Shown: piece after piece, positions 1-8,152 of the stretch
Numbering within the stretch: the stretch's first letter is position 1
How the letters are laid out: each line of letters starts with the position of its first letter
Assembly: GCA_016722295.1 (NCBI GenBank)
Contig: JADKGL010000037.1
Coordinates: forward strand, 248,001 to 312,000
Source of the DNA: Saprospiraceae bacterium
Lineage (GTDB): Bacteria; Bacteroidota; Bacteroidia; Chitinophagales; Saprospiraceae
DNA length: 64,000 bases
Direction of reading: 5' to 3'
The notes under the pieces: generated by a model
What the model was told of the DNA's origin: nothing
Seen by the model: only the letters and a program-made list of their open reading frames with translations
The model's database searches: none
Position numbers and translations under genes: made by a program

Positions 1-60
1 GGAAATGCTAGAGCTTATAATCTCAGGACACTGGCTAAAGCTAATTTGTATCGCAAGTAA
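1..60 (+). CDS. Possible 3' end of a truncated gene
   Basis: Frame 1 is open from the window edge to a TAA at 58-60 and encodes 19 residues ending in LAKANLYRK. This looks like a soluble protein C-terminus, but it is too short to assign. Frame 2 is also open from the edge, to a TGA at 152-154, and gives a less protein-like peptide. The choice of frame 1 is inference; upstream sequence would settle it. Confidence 0.3.
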   Translation, partial: GNARAYNLRTLAKANLYRK

Positions 61-161
61 AAAACAAAAAACTGTATTAAATAGCCTCACATTAAGAAGA
101 TTTGATGAACAAAGATATGAATTTAATGATTTCATGCGTGTTAAATTACTATGAATAAAGC

Positions 162-779
162 TTAAAACAGGCCATGGGATTGTGTGGACACTAAGTTGAT
201 GATTTTCCCCAGATCCTCAGGATTATTAATAAAATCCAAATCGTCTCCTGGCAAAACCAATACTTTTGATTCTGTAAAATTTTCTATCCAGTGATCATAT
301 CTTTGGTTTAGTTTTTTTAAATACTCTAAACTCATATTTCCTTCATAGTCGCGACCTCGACTACTGATGTGATTTACTAATGTGGGGACAGAAGCCTTTA
401 GATAAATGATTAAATCTGGAGGTCTAATGGTGGACATCATGATTTTGAATAATTCTTGATAGTTTTCGAAATCGCGCTCACTCATCAATCCCATTTCATG
501 AAGATTGGGTGCGAATATAAATGCATCTTCATAAATCGTGCGATCTTGAATCACTGTCTTTTCACCTCTTTGAATTTCTAGGATTTGTTTAAATCTTGAA
601 CTAAGAAAATAAACTTGCAGATTAAACGACCAACGATCCATATCGTAGTAGAAATCATTCAAATAAGGATTGTTTGTGGTATCTTCAAAATGTACGTCCC
701 AACCAAAATTTTTAGATAGTGCTTGACAAAGTGAGGTTTTTCCCGCACCGATATTACCTGCTATTCCTATATGCTTCAT
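162..779 (-). CDS. Deoxynucleoside kinase (dAdo/dGuo kinase family)
   Basis: A 205-residue cytosolic kinase that phosphorylates deoxyribonucleosides for dNTP salvage. The N-terminal P-loop is GNIGAGKTS (residues 7-15). The family DRT motif, which supplies the catalytic-site arginine, is seen in IQDRTIYEDAFIF near residue 78. A lid-like arginine stretch SSRGRDYEG lies near residue 140. The length matches bacterial deoxyadenosine/deoxyguanosine kinases, and the ATG start places the P-loop where the family has it. It is transcribed away from the ABC ATPase gene across a 117 bp gap. The exact nucleoside preference cannot be read from the sequence. Confidence 0.88.
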   Translation of the reverse strand: MKHIGIAGNIGAGKTSLCQALSKNFGWDVHFEDTTNNPYLNDFYYDMDRWSFNLQVYFLSSRFKQILEIQRGEKTVIQDRTIYEDAFIFAPNLHEMGLMSERDFENYQELFKIMMSTIRPPDLIIYLKASVPTLVNHISSRGRDYEGNMSLEYLKKLNQRYDHWIENFTESKVLVLPGDDLDFINNPEDLGKIINLVSTQSHGLF

Positions 780-896
780 GTTTTGGTCGTTTATCTTGAA
801 AAATACGCTATCAAGCCTTAAAAATAGATCAAATATCTAAATTTTAGTAATACTTTCAGTAGTTAAACTAATTTTACTCAAGAATTTAAAGCAAAA

Positions 897-1592
897 ATGA
901 GTCAATATATCATCAGTACAATAGGTTTGTCCAAAATATATCGCATGGGAGAAGAAATAGTTACCGCATTAAAATCTGTTGATCTCCATATTGCAAAAAA
1001 TGAATATGTGGCTTTAATGGGTCCATCGGGAAGTGGAAAATCTACATTAATGAACCTTATCGGCTGTTTAGATTCACCTACGGCAGGTGAATATCATTTG
1101 AATGATATCAATGTGAGTCAAATGTCCGACTCTGACTTGGCTGAAGTTCGAAATAAAGAAATAGGTTTTGTATTTCAGACGTTCAACTTATTGCCAAGGA
1201 TGTCAGCCTTAGACAATGTTGCGATGCCCTTGGTTTATGCTGGTAAATCAAAAGCGTACCGCAACCAAAAAGCACAACAGGTATTAGAGCAAGTAGGACT
1301 AGGTGATCGAATGTATCACAAGCCCAATGAACTATCAGGAGGGCAGCGTCAGCGTGTAGCTATCGCTAGAGCTTTGGTCAATGATCCTGCTATCATTTTA
1401 GCTGATGAGCCTACAGGAAATTTGGATTCAAAGACTTCATTGGAGATTATGAAGATTTTGAAAGATATCCATCAGGCAGGCAATACCATAATCTTGGTAA
1501 CTCATGAACCTGATATCGCAGAGCATGCATTGCGAGTAGTAAGATTGCGCGATGGAGTTATAGAATCCGATGATTGTAAAAACTCAAATTAA
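897..1592 (+). CDS. ABC transporter ATP-binding protein, LolD/MacB/FtsE type
   Basis: A 231-residue nucleotide-binding subunit. It has Walker [10 protein letters not shown] (about residue 42), a Q-loop in [12 protein letters not shown], the ABC signature [15 protein letters not shown] and Walker [14 protein letters not shown] followed by the switch histidine in LVTHEPD. The ADEPTGNLD wording and the short length are typical of the LolD/MacB/FtsE clade, whose partners are FtsX-like permeases that work on lipoproteins, peptides or cell division. No permease gene is adjacent, so the partner must be elsewhere. The cobalamin adenosyltransferase gene follows after 3 nt, so the two are probably co-transcribed, although no functional link is known. 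Confidence 0.92.
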   Translation: MSQYIISTIGLSKIYRMGEEIVTALKSVDLHIAKNEYVALMGPSGSGKSTLMNLIGCLDSPTAGEYHLNDINVSQMSDSDLAEVRNKEIGFVFQTFNLLPRMSALDNVAMPLVYAGKSKAYRNQKAQQVLEQVGLGDRMYHKPNELSGGQRQRVAIARALVNDPAIILADEPTGNLDSKTSLEIMKILKDIHQAGNTIILVTHEPDIAEHALRVVRLRDGVIESDDCKNSN

Positions 1593-1595
1593 AGG

Positions 1596-2141
1596 ATGAA
1601 AATTTATACTAAGACGGGAGATAAAGGAGAGACAGCATTGTTTGATGGTACTCGATTGTCAAAGGATGATATTCGAATAGAATCTTATGGTACAGTAGAT
1701 GAATTAAATTCATTTATCGGTGTATTGATGGCGTCTTTACAAGATAATGATTTACTAGCGGAACTATCTGGTATTCAAAAAGAATTATTTGTCATTGGAT
1801 CTTATCTTGCCACTCCTATAGAGAAAAGCAATCTGCTTAAGTTAAAAACGTTTGATCAAAAGCCTATAGACTATTTAGAGCAATGCATCGATCGAATGGA
1901 TAAGGAACTACCAGCTTTGACTGCATTTATTCTTCCATCAGGTTCAGTCGCGATAGCCAATAGCCATGTTTGTCGCACTATATGCAGAAGAGCAGAGCGT
2001 AGGGTAGTAACCTTATCAAGTATTGAAAATATTAATCTCAATTTAATCGTTTACTTGAATAGATTGTCTGACTATTTTTTTACAGTCTCGAGGTATATAG
2101 CATTAAAGTCTCAAACAGCTGAGAACTTATGGATGCCTTAA
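1596..2141 (+). CDS. Corrinoid (cob(I)alamin) adenosyltransferase, PduO type
   Basis: A 181-residue enzyme that transfers the 5'-deoxyadenosyl group of ATP to cob(I)alamin, making adenosylcobalamin. The N-terminus IYTKTGDKGETALFDG is the PduO-type ATP-binding motif. The central ESYGTVDELNSFIG and the C-terminal CRRAERRVV and LNRLSDYFF are the other hallmark blocks of the trimeric PduO fold. The length fits the family. It starts 3 nt after the ABC ATPase stop, which indicates an operon. A DUF6580 membrane protein that could be a vitamin transporter lies about 2.4 kb downstream on the other strand; a B12 link between the two is only inference. Confidence 0.93.
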   Translation: MKIYTKTGDKGETALFDGTRLSKDDIRIESYGTVDELNSFIGVLMASLQDNDLLAELSGIQKELFVIGSYLATPIEKSNLLKLKTFDQKPIDYLEQCIDRMDKELPALTAFILPSGSVAIANSHVCRTICRRAERRVVTLSSIENINLNLIVYLNRLSDYFFTVSRYIALKSQTAENLWMP

Positions 2142-2148
2142 TAGCTTA

Positions 2149-2183
2149 TGGATAATGGTTAATGGAGAATGGTGAATGGAAAG
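2149..2183 (+). repeat. Heptamer tandem repeat, unit TGGNNAA
   Basis: Directly after the adenosyltransferase stop there are five 7 bp units in register: TGGATAA, TGGTTAA, TGGAGAA, TGGTGAA and a degenerate TGGAAAG. TGG is invariant and positions 4-5 vary. It lies in a 195 bp intergenic region. Short heptamer arrays of this general kind occur between genes in several bacterial phyla; their role is unknown. Confidence 0.7.
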
Positions 2184-2302
2184 TGCATAGTTGGTGTAAT
2201 GATGAAGATTTTTATTGAAATTCAACTGTCAAGAATGATTAAATTGAATTGTTGATGTAAAATTTATATTTAAGTTGTCGTTCTGAAATAAAATAAATAT
2301 AG

Positions 2303-2310
2303 TAAATTTG
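2303..2310 (+). promoter_or_regulatory. Putative Bacteroidota -7 promoter element TAAATTTG
   Basis: TAAATTTG matches the Bacteroidota -7 consensus TAnnTTTG and lies 26 nt before the ATG at 2337, giving a leader of about 20 nt. The nearest upstream TTG (2275-2277) leaves a 25 nt spacer, longer than the usual 17-23, so the -33 element is doubtful. Confidence 0.4.
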
Positions 2311-2336
2311 AGTTATCAGAATAACGATTTTATGCC

Positions 2337-3872
2337 ATGAATTGGACATTATTGAAAATTAAGTCAATGTTTCTATGCTTGTTTTTAGTATTAGTAGTGG
2401 CATCTAACCCATTAGCTCAAAGTATAGATAAATTAGAATATGTTAAGTTGTTGCAATCCATGCACCCTAGTTTGGATAATTTCTATACAACAAATGATTC
2501 AATCTATAATGAATTTGAAAAAGTCACTTTGCTAGCAATTTTTAAAGGAGATGAAAGGATAGATACTCTAATTGGTTATATAAATTATGTAGATGATATA
2601 GCGGGAGATCCGCCACCTTATTATAATGAGCATTTTAATTATTTAAGACATAGTTATAAGCTTGCAAAACGATTCCGTAATGTGCCAGATCGTCTTCTGA
2701 TGGATAGTGTGTTGGTCTATGAACCCGGTTTGTTATATTCATTTAAAGATCGTATAGATTCAGCATATTTTGTTGAGCATTTTTATTCTAACATAAGTAA
2801 TAATTCTAAGGATGTATTAGCTAGTTATTATTATAAATTGGGTTGGGAAAATCCAAGTTATAATAAGATCTTAAATGATGTCCGCAATAATTATGAGCTC
2901 TATTCTGATTTATTATGGTATAGAGATTTTGCAAATGTATACAAATTTGATATTTTGCATAAAGAAGCATTGTTTTATGAAAAAAATTATCATTTGCTTC
3001 AAGATTCAAATTATAATCATATCTATAAATATGTTCTTTTGGATATTCCCATTAATAAAGAAAATTGTTTTGTTAAGTCAAAATCGGAGTTTGATTCTTT
3101 ATGTTGCAGAGATGAGTCTATATTTGATTCCTTGAAATTAGTCCATTACAACTATGTATTGTCAGGTAAAACTAAATTTGTTTGGCATGATACTACATTG
3201 CAACATCAAGATGGCAGAGTCAGGAATATTTCGCCAGTTGATGATGGTTTCCGATATGATATGTTGTCAAACAAAGAGTTGGTGAATCAATTTCTAAATT
3301 TTAATTATGAACAACTACTTAATCTTAAGCTATTATATTTTTATTATGTGTCTCCATCTCTTGAGTTAGTTAATTTAGAGAAAATAACCCAGATCTTGGG
3401 GGATCGATTTTTATCAGGACAGTTAACTTTAAAAGAACCAAATCTAAAAACAGCTCTAGATAGATTAGATCATTTTGTTGTTAATTCTAATGGTTTAAGG
3501 GATCATGACTACCTTAGGTTTGTAATGAGAAATTGCTATTTAAGATTATGGAAACTTGCCTGGCCATACATACTTCATAGGTTAGAATCAAATACTGCAA
3601 TTGAGGATTTTGACATAAGAGTTGGAAATTATTTTATAGATGAAGAACTATTAGGGTCTATTTCTGAAAAAGCACTTTACTATATCTCAAGAGATGAAAC
3701 TGACGAAATATCCAGTTATTTAAAATTGTTAGTAGATATAGATCGTGATCCATTTATAAATATGTGGTGGTTGCCACCACGAAGATATCCAGTTCGAGAT
3801 AACACAAGTATTAATGTATGGAAGAAAAAATTTATTGAGCCGGTTTGGTTAATGTTGAGGAAGAAAAATTGA
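2337..3872 (+). CDS. Hypothetical secreted protein, 511 residues
   Basis: I do not recognise this protein. The N-terminus has a positively charged start, a hydrophobic stretch (about residues 10-27) and a plausible signal peptidase site after NPLAQ, so it is probably exported. There is no sorting domain at the C-terminus, which ends in LMLRKKN. The rest is rich in Asp, Asn, Tyr and Leu, with many acidic/aromatic stretches and a mainly helical look, but no repeats or catalytic motifs that I can name. It is flanked by a heptamer repeat and a putative -7 box upstream and by a convergent DUF5522 gene downstream. It is unusually AT-rich even for this window and may be a lineage-specific or acquired gene. 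Confidence 0.7.
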   Translation: MNWTLLKIKSMFLCLFLVLVVASNPLAQSIDKLEYVKLLQSMHPSLDNFYTTNDSIYNEFEKVTLLAIFKGDERIDTLIGYINYVDDIAGDPPPYYNEHFNYLRHSYKLAKRFRNVPDRLLMDSVLVYEPGLLYSFKDRIDSAYFVEHFYSNISNNSKDVLASYYYKLGWENPSYNKILNDVRNNYELYSDLLWYRDFANVYKFDILHKEALFYEKNYHLLQDSNYNHIYKYVLLDIPINKENCFVKSKSEFDSLCCRDESIFDSLKLVHYNYVLSGKTKFVWHDTTLQHQDGRVRNISPVDDGFRYDMLSNKELVNQFLNFNYEQLLNLKLLYFYYVSPSLELVNLEKITQILGDRFLSGQLTLKEPNLKTALDRLDHFVVNSNGLRDHDYLRFVMRNCYLRLWKLAWPYILHRLESNTAIEDFDIRVGNYFIDEELLGSISEKALYYISRDETDEISSYLKLLVDIDRDPFINMWWLPPRRYPVRDNTSINVWKKKFIEPVWLMLRKKN

Positions 3873-3894
3873 AAGTGATTATTACCACATTTTA

Positions 3895-4095
3895 TTACTC
3901 AATTCTAAGTTCTTTTCCATAAGGACAATTGCGACAACCATTGCCACAGCAATAACCACGTTTTGTTAGATAAAGAGAAGTAAATACAAAGAGTCCATTT
4001 TCGATTGTATAATCGATCCCTTCTATGAGTTTTGTTTCTGGTTCATTATTGCAATTCAAAAGCAAATGTTTTCTTAGAAGTAAGCACTGAAGCAA
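3895..4095 (-). CDS. DUF5522-type cysteine-rich small protein
   Basis: A 66-residue protein whose second half carries the block LTKRGYCCGNGCRNCPYG. A CCxxxCxxC cluster preceded by a VFTSLYL-like strand is typical of DUF5522 proteins of Bacteroidota and suggests metal binding. The ATG start overlaps the upstream DUF6580 gene by 50 nt. An in-frame TTG at 4059 would give about 54 residues, shorten the overlap to 14 nt and fit the usual short N-terminus of the family better, so the true start is uncertain. The overlap argues for co-expression with the DUF6580 gene. Function unknown. Confidence 0.75.
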   Translation of the reverse strand: MLQCLLLRKHLLLNCNNEPETKLIEGIDYTIENGLFVFTSLYLTKRGYCCGNGCRNCPYGKELRIE

Positions 4096-4597
4096 TACTG
4101 AATAAACTCACACTAAAGAATAGAGTTGCGACAAATTCATAAGCAAAAAATGGAATGGCTGCCCAATAGCAAAGCAAAAGACCAGATATTGTTTTTGGAT
4201 ATAGAGCATCTGTCACCCAAACGCCAAAATTTGAAACTAAAAAGAATATCACTGATGAGATAAGACTTAATCTTACTATTCCCATAGTAGAAATTTTATG
4301 ATCAGAATGTAAGTACTTGCTGATTATAAAATTAATTATATAGGGGATATAAAGATATGCAAGTGATAAAGATCCAAACCAAGCAGAATCTGATTTGTAC
4401 ACGAAATTAGTAATCCATAAATCACAAGCGAAATAACCCAATAGGATAGGGATAAAGTATTTCCATTGTCCATAAATCACGCCAAGAAACACGACTATAG
4501 CTGAAGCAGCAGTAAAATTAGGTACATGTGGAACTAATCTTGTGATCCACAAAATAACTAGTAAGGATATGATAGTCAGTAACTTGTGATTTTTCAT
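4046..4597 (-). CDS. DUF6580-type membrane protein, putative ECF-like substrate component
   Basis: A 183-residue integral membrane protein with about five hydrophobic segments (residues 7-20, 28-60, 75-95, 108-125 and 143-170). The spacing and the motif FTAASAIVVFLGVIYG near residue 28 resemble DUF6580 family putative transporters, which look like the S-components of ECF vitamin transporters. No ECF ATPase or T-component is adjacent. Its C-terminus overlaps the DUF5522 gene. A cobalamin adenosyltransferase gene lies close by, so a corrinoid is one candidate substrate, but no riboswitch is visible in the 72 bp upstream. The substrate remains an open inference. Confidence 0.65.
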   Translation of the reverse strand: MKNHKLLTIISLLVILWITRLVPHVPNFTAASAIVVFLGVIYGQWKYFIPILLGYFACDLWITNFVYKSDSAWFGSLSLAYLYIPYIINFIISKYLHSDHKISTMGIVRLSLISSVIFFLVSNFGVWVTDALYPKTISGLLLCYWAAIPFFAYEFVATLFFSVSLFSIASVLTSKKTFAFELQ

Positions 4598-4669
4598 TAC
4601 GATTTATTTTAACTGCAATATTACGAATATTTTATAGATTTTGGAACATTGATTATTTTGTGCGCAATT

Positions 4670-6523
4670 ATGGATCGATCATTTATAGGTAAGAAGTTTA
4701 AAAAGTATAGTTCACTACTTTGTTTTATCATTTCATCATTTGCCAGTAATGCACAAGAAGCTTATTGGCAGATGGAAGTGCGTTATGATATGGATATTGA
4801 ATTTGATACAAAAAAGCATCAGTTTGATGGCACTCAGAAATTAAAAATCATCAATCGCAGTCCTGATACGTTGAGTAAATTGTTTTATCATCTTTACTTT
4901 AATGCATTTCAACCCAATTCTGACATGGATATTCGTTCGAACTGGATCGTTGATGCAGACAAGAGAGTAGGGACTCGCATTAGTAAATTGACAGACAAAG
5001 AAATCGGTTATCATCAAATCGAAACGGTCCAACAAGGAAATAAAAAGTTGAAATGGACAATGGATCAAACCATATTAGAAGTGATATTGGCTAAGTCATT
5101 ATTGCCTGGTGATTCAACTGAAATCACAATGGAGTTTGAATCTCAAGTACCGATTCAAATCAGACGATCAGGCAGAAATAACAAAGAAGGTATAGACTAC
5201 AGTATGGCACAGTGGTACCCAAAACTTTGTGTTTATGATAAGAATGGATGGCATGCAAATCCTTATATCGGCAGAGAGTTTTATGGCAACTGGGGAGACT
5301 TTTATGTAAATATTGAAATAGACAATAATTACTGCGTAGCGGCCACTGGATATCAAATGAATACATCAGATGTGAATTGTTCTTCGAAGACTGATAAAAA
5401 AGGAAAAAGCAAATGGAAGTTTTTTGCTCCCAATGTACATGATTTTGTTTGGGCAGCGGATCCTGATTATGTACACGAATCATTCACTCGAAAGAATGGA
5501 CAGGTATTACATTTTTTCTATCAACCCAAGGAAGAGACAAAAGAATGGAAAAAGCTTCCAGCGGTTATGGATCAGGCTTTAGATTATATCGAAAAAAATT
5601 TTGGTCCATATCCATATAAATCTTATTCTTTCATTCAAGGTGGAGATGGTGGTATGGAATATCCTTTAGCGACGTTGATCACAGGGCATCGAAATTTGAC
5701 AAGCCTTGCTGGTGTGAGTATACATGAACTCATGCATACATGGTTTCAGATGTTGTTGGCCACTGATGAAGCAGAATTTCCATGGATGGATGAGGGCTTC
5801 ACTTCTTATGCAGAATATGAAACAGAGCAATATTTGAAAAAGCTTGGAGTCTTACCTGGTGAAAAGCCTGATTCGATTCCTTACAAAGGATCCTTTGATG
5901 CTTACAATAAGATTATTGAATCTGGATTGGAAGAAAATCTGACTACGCATGCTGATCATTATCATACAAATTATGCTTATGGGATTGCTTCTTATGTTAA
6001 AGGTGCATTGACAATGGTCCAATTGGAATATCTATTAGGAAAAGATGTGGCGAGACAAGGACTTTTAGATTATTATTGGAAATGGCGATACAAACATCCC
6101 ACTTCTGATGATTTTTTTAGAGTTATGGAGCGCAGATCTGGAGCGGAGCTCGATTGGTTTCAAGAATATTGGATTGAAACTACGAAGACAATAGATTATG
6201 CTATTGATACAGTTTATTCTGATGGAAAAAAACAATGCAAACTGATCCTAGAACGTGTTGGTTTGTTTCCTATGCCTATTGAGCTTAACGTAGAGTTTGA
6301 AGATGGTAGTCATGCCTTACATTACATCCCATTGGATTTAATGAGAGCTGAAAAATCTTTTGGAATGCAAAAAGTGAATTGTCACAAGTCTTGGCATTGG
6401 GTTAATCCAAAATATGAAGTTTTAATTGAAGAACCATTGCAAAAAATAAAGAAAATCACTATCGATCCAGATCAGAAAATGGCTGATATTAATCGTAAGA
6501 ACAATGTCTTGATCATCAATTAA
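4670..6523 (+). CDS. M1 family zinc metallopeptidase (aminopeptidase-like)
   Basis: An exported M1 peptidase of 617 residues from the ATG at 4670; a TTG at 4649 would add seven residues in front of the signal peptide. The signal peptide ends near SNAQ-EA. The zinc site HELMH lies at about residue 352, with the third ligand in WMDEGFTSY placed 18 residues after the second histidine, as M1 requires. The substrate-anchoring motif appears as GGMEYP in place of the classical GAMEN. The C-terminal part has the beta-sandwich-like texture usual after the catalytic domain. It likely degrades peptides in the periplasm. It is divergent from DUF6580. A second, differently built M1 enzyme is encoded at 17000. 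Confidence 0.9.
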   Translation: MDRSFIGKKFKKYSSLLCFIISSFASNAQEAYWQMEVRYDMDIEFDTKKHQFDGTQKLKIINRSPDTLSKLFYHLYFNAFQPNSDMDIRSNWIVDADKRVGTRISKLTDKEIGYHQIETVQQGNKKLKWTMDQTILEVILAKSLLPGDSTEITMEFESQVPIQIRRSGRNNKEGIDYSMAQWYPKLCVYDKNGWHANPYIGREFYGNWGDFYVNIEIDNNYCVAATGYQMNTSDVNCSSKTDKKGKSKWKFFAPNVHDFVWAADPDYVHESFTRKNGQVLHFFYQPKEETKEWKKLPAVMDQALDYIEKNFGPYPYKSYSFIQGGDGGMEYPLATLITGHRNLTSLAGVSIHELMHTWFQMLLATDEAEFPWMDEGFTSYAEYETEQYLKKLGVLPGEKPDSIPYKGSFDAYNKIIESGLEENLTTHADHYHTNYAYGIASYVKGALTMVQLEYLLGKDVARQGLLDYYWKWRYKHPTSDDFFRVMERRSGAELDWFQEYWIETTKTIDYAIDTVYSDGKKQCKLILERVGLFPMPIELNVEFEDGSHALHYIPLDLMRAEKSFGMQKVNCHKSWHWVNPKYEVLIEEPLQKIKKITIDPDQKMADINRKNNVLIIN

Positions 6524-6586
6524 TAACTTATTTATTGTAATTCCGTTTATAAATCGTATTTCCCATTTTGAGTCTAAGTATATGAA

Positions 6587-7372
6587 ATGCAATTAATTGA
6601 AATAACTAATTATTTAGAATCCATTGCGCCATTGCATTTGCAAGAGTCCTATGATAATTCTGGCTTGATCACGGGGCAACACAGTCAAGAAATAAATTCT
6701 ATTTTATTTTCCTTGGATGCGACAGAGGCGATCGTTGAAGAAGCAAAACAGAATCATTGCAATTTGATTATTTGTCATCATCCCATTATTTTCTCAGGAC
6801 TGAAACGAATTAATGGCTATCATTATGTAGAGCGAGCCATAATCGCTGCGATTAAAGCTGATATTGCCATATACGCGATACACACGAATTTAGATAATGT
6901 CCTTCAGCATGGAGTCAATCAAAAAATGGCTTCAAAATTGGATTTAATTGATCTGCAAATACTTCGACCCAAAGTACAAGCTTCAACTATTGGAGCTGGA
7001 ATCATTGGAACATTGAATAATACTACTGAAACTAGTTTTTTTCTAGAAAAAGTAAAACATACGTTTCAATGCAAAGTAGTCCGACACACAAGTTTACTTA
7101 AACAAAATGTAAAAAGAATCGCAATATGTGGTGGGTCAGGATCATTTCTTATCAAAGATGCAATTCAAGCAAATGCTGATGTTATGATTACTTCAGATTT
7201 GAAGTATCACGAGTTTTTTGAGGCAAATGAGCAGATTATTTTGATGGATATTGGTCATTTTGAGAGCGAACAATATACAATTGAATTATTATTTGACTTA
7301 ATTTCACAAAAATTCACTAATTTTGCGCTCCGAAAAGCAAAATCAAGTACTAATCCAATAAATTATTACTAA
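6587..7372 (+). CDS. Nif3-like dinuclear metal centre protein
   Basis: A 261-residue NIF3/YbgI family protein, which forms toroidal hexamers with a two-metal site. Visible ligand motifs are ICHHPIIFSG (about residue 61), YAIHTNLDNV (about residue 97) and the C-terminal MDIGHFESEQ (about residue 224), the histidine/glutamate positions that bind the metals. It lacks the inserted PII-like domain of longer homologues, so it is the short form. The biochemical role of the family is unresolved; older names such as GTP cyclohydrolase type 2 homologue should not be taken literally. The zinc-ribbon gene starts 1 nt after its stop, a pairing common in bacteria. Confidence 0.9.
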   Translation: MQLIEITNYLESIAPLHLQESYDNSGLITGQHSQEINSILFSLDATEAIVEEAKQNHCNLIICHHPIIFSGLKRINGYHYVERAIIAAIKADIAIYAIHTNLDNVLQHGVNQKMASKLDLIDLQILRPKVQASTIGAGIIGTLNNTTETSFFLEKVKHTFQCKVVRHTSLLKQNVKRIAICGGSGSFLIKDAIQANADVMITSDLKYHEFFEANEQIILMDIGHFESEQYTIELLFDLISQKFTNFALRKAKSSTNPINYY

Positions 7373-7373
7373 C

Positions 7374-8135
7374 ATGGCAAAAACAAGTGTCGTTTCAGCA
7401 GAAGTATCGATTATCCAAAAATTAAAGCAATTATATGAGTTACAACTCATTGATTCTGAGGTAGATTCAATTCAAATCGTAAAAGGTGAATTACCAATGG
7501 TGGTAAGTGATTTGGAGGATGAAATCGGTGGTTTAGGCACTCGCGTGGTGAAACTCGAAGGCAATATTGCTGAGATGGATAAAGACCACAATAGTCATAA
7601 AATCAATATTAAGCAGTCAGAAGATAACATTAAAAAGTACGAAAAACAGCTTGATACGGTTAAAAACAACCGAGAATTTGAGGCATTGAATAAGGAAATT
7701 AACATGCAGAAGCTAGAAATTCAACTTTCTGAAAAGAAAATGAAAGAGGTAGCTGAGCAGATCAAGAATAAGAAGTTGACTCTCGATACATTGAAGGAAA
7801 AGCTTTCTCAAAAGCAGAAAGATGTAGAAGAGAAAAGAGCAGAACTTTCAAAAATCATTGAAAAGACTGAAAAGGACGAAAAAGCGTTGACGAATAAGTC
7901 TGAGAAGGCAAGAAAAAACATCGAAGTTCGATTGCTACATGCTTATGATAACATTCGTAAAAGATACCGTAACGGATTGGCTGTCGTAATGGTCAAAAGA
8001 AGCGCTTGTGGAGGTTGCTATAACCAGATTCCACCTCAAATGCAGTTAGAAATTGCATTGCGTAAAAAAATCATTGCTTGTGAACATTGTGGAAGAGTTT
8101 TAGTGGATGATTTGATCCAACAAGCAGAAGAATAA
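7374..8135 (+). CDS. Coiled-coil protein with C4-type zinc ribbon
   Basis: A 253-residue protein. Residues from about 40 to 185 form a long charged coiled coil rich in Lys and Glu. A short C-terminal zinc ribbon follows, with CGGCYNQIPP and CEHCGRVLV giving the four cysteines (two CxxC pairs). This is the zf-RING_7/C4-type zinc ribbon family, conserved in Bacteroidota and Actinobacteria and usually found directly after nif3, as here. It is possibly a nucleic-acid-binding or ribosome-associated factor; the function has not been established. It sits in a three-gene run with the TPR-like gene 17 nt downstream. Confidence 0.88.
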   Translation: MAKTSVVSAEVSIIQKLKQLYELQLIDSEVDSIQIVKGELPMVVSDLEDEIGGLGTRVVKLEGNIAEMDKDHNSHKINIKQSEDNIKKYEKQLDTVKNNREFEALNKEINMQKLEIQLSEKKMKEVAEQIKNKKLTLDTLKEKLSQKQKDVEEKRAELSKIIEKTEKDEKALTNKSEKARKNIEVRLLHAYDNIRKRYRNGLAVVMVKRSACGGCYNQIPPQMQLEIALRKKIIACEHCGRVLVDDLIQQAEE

Positions 8136-8152
8136 AATGCATTCACTGTAAT

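Noticed and set aside
2..154. Open frame 2 at the left edge ending at TGA 152-154
   Set aside because: The peptide is unlike a normal protein end and extends close to the dNK stop; frame 1 with stop at 58-60 reads better.
2821..3135. Overlapping small ORFs inside the 511-residue gene
   Set aside because: Low-complexity shadows of the longer coding frame with no start context or family signal.
4598..4669. Cobalamin riboswitch upstream of the DUF6580 gene
   Set aside because: The gap is too short and lacks the conserved B12-box string.
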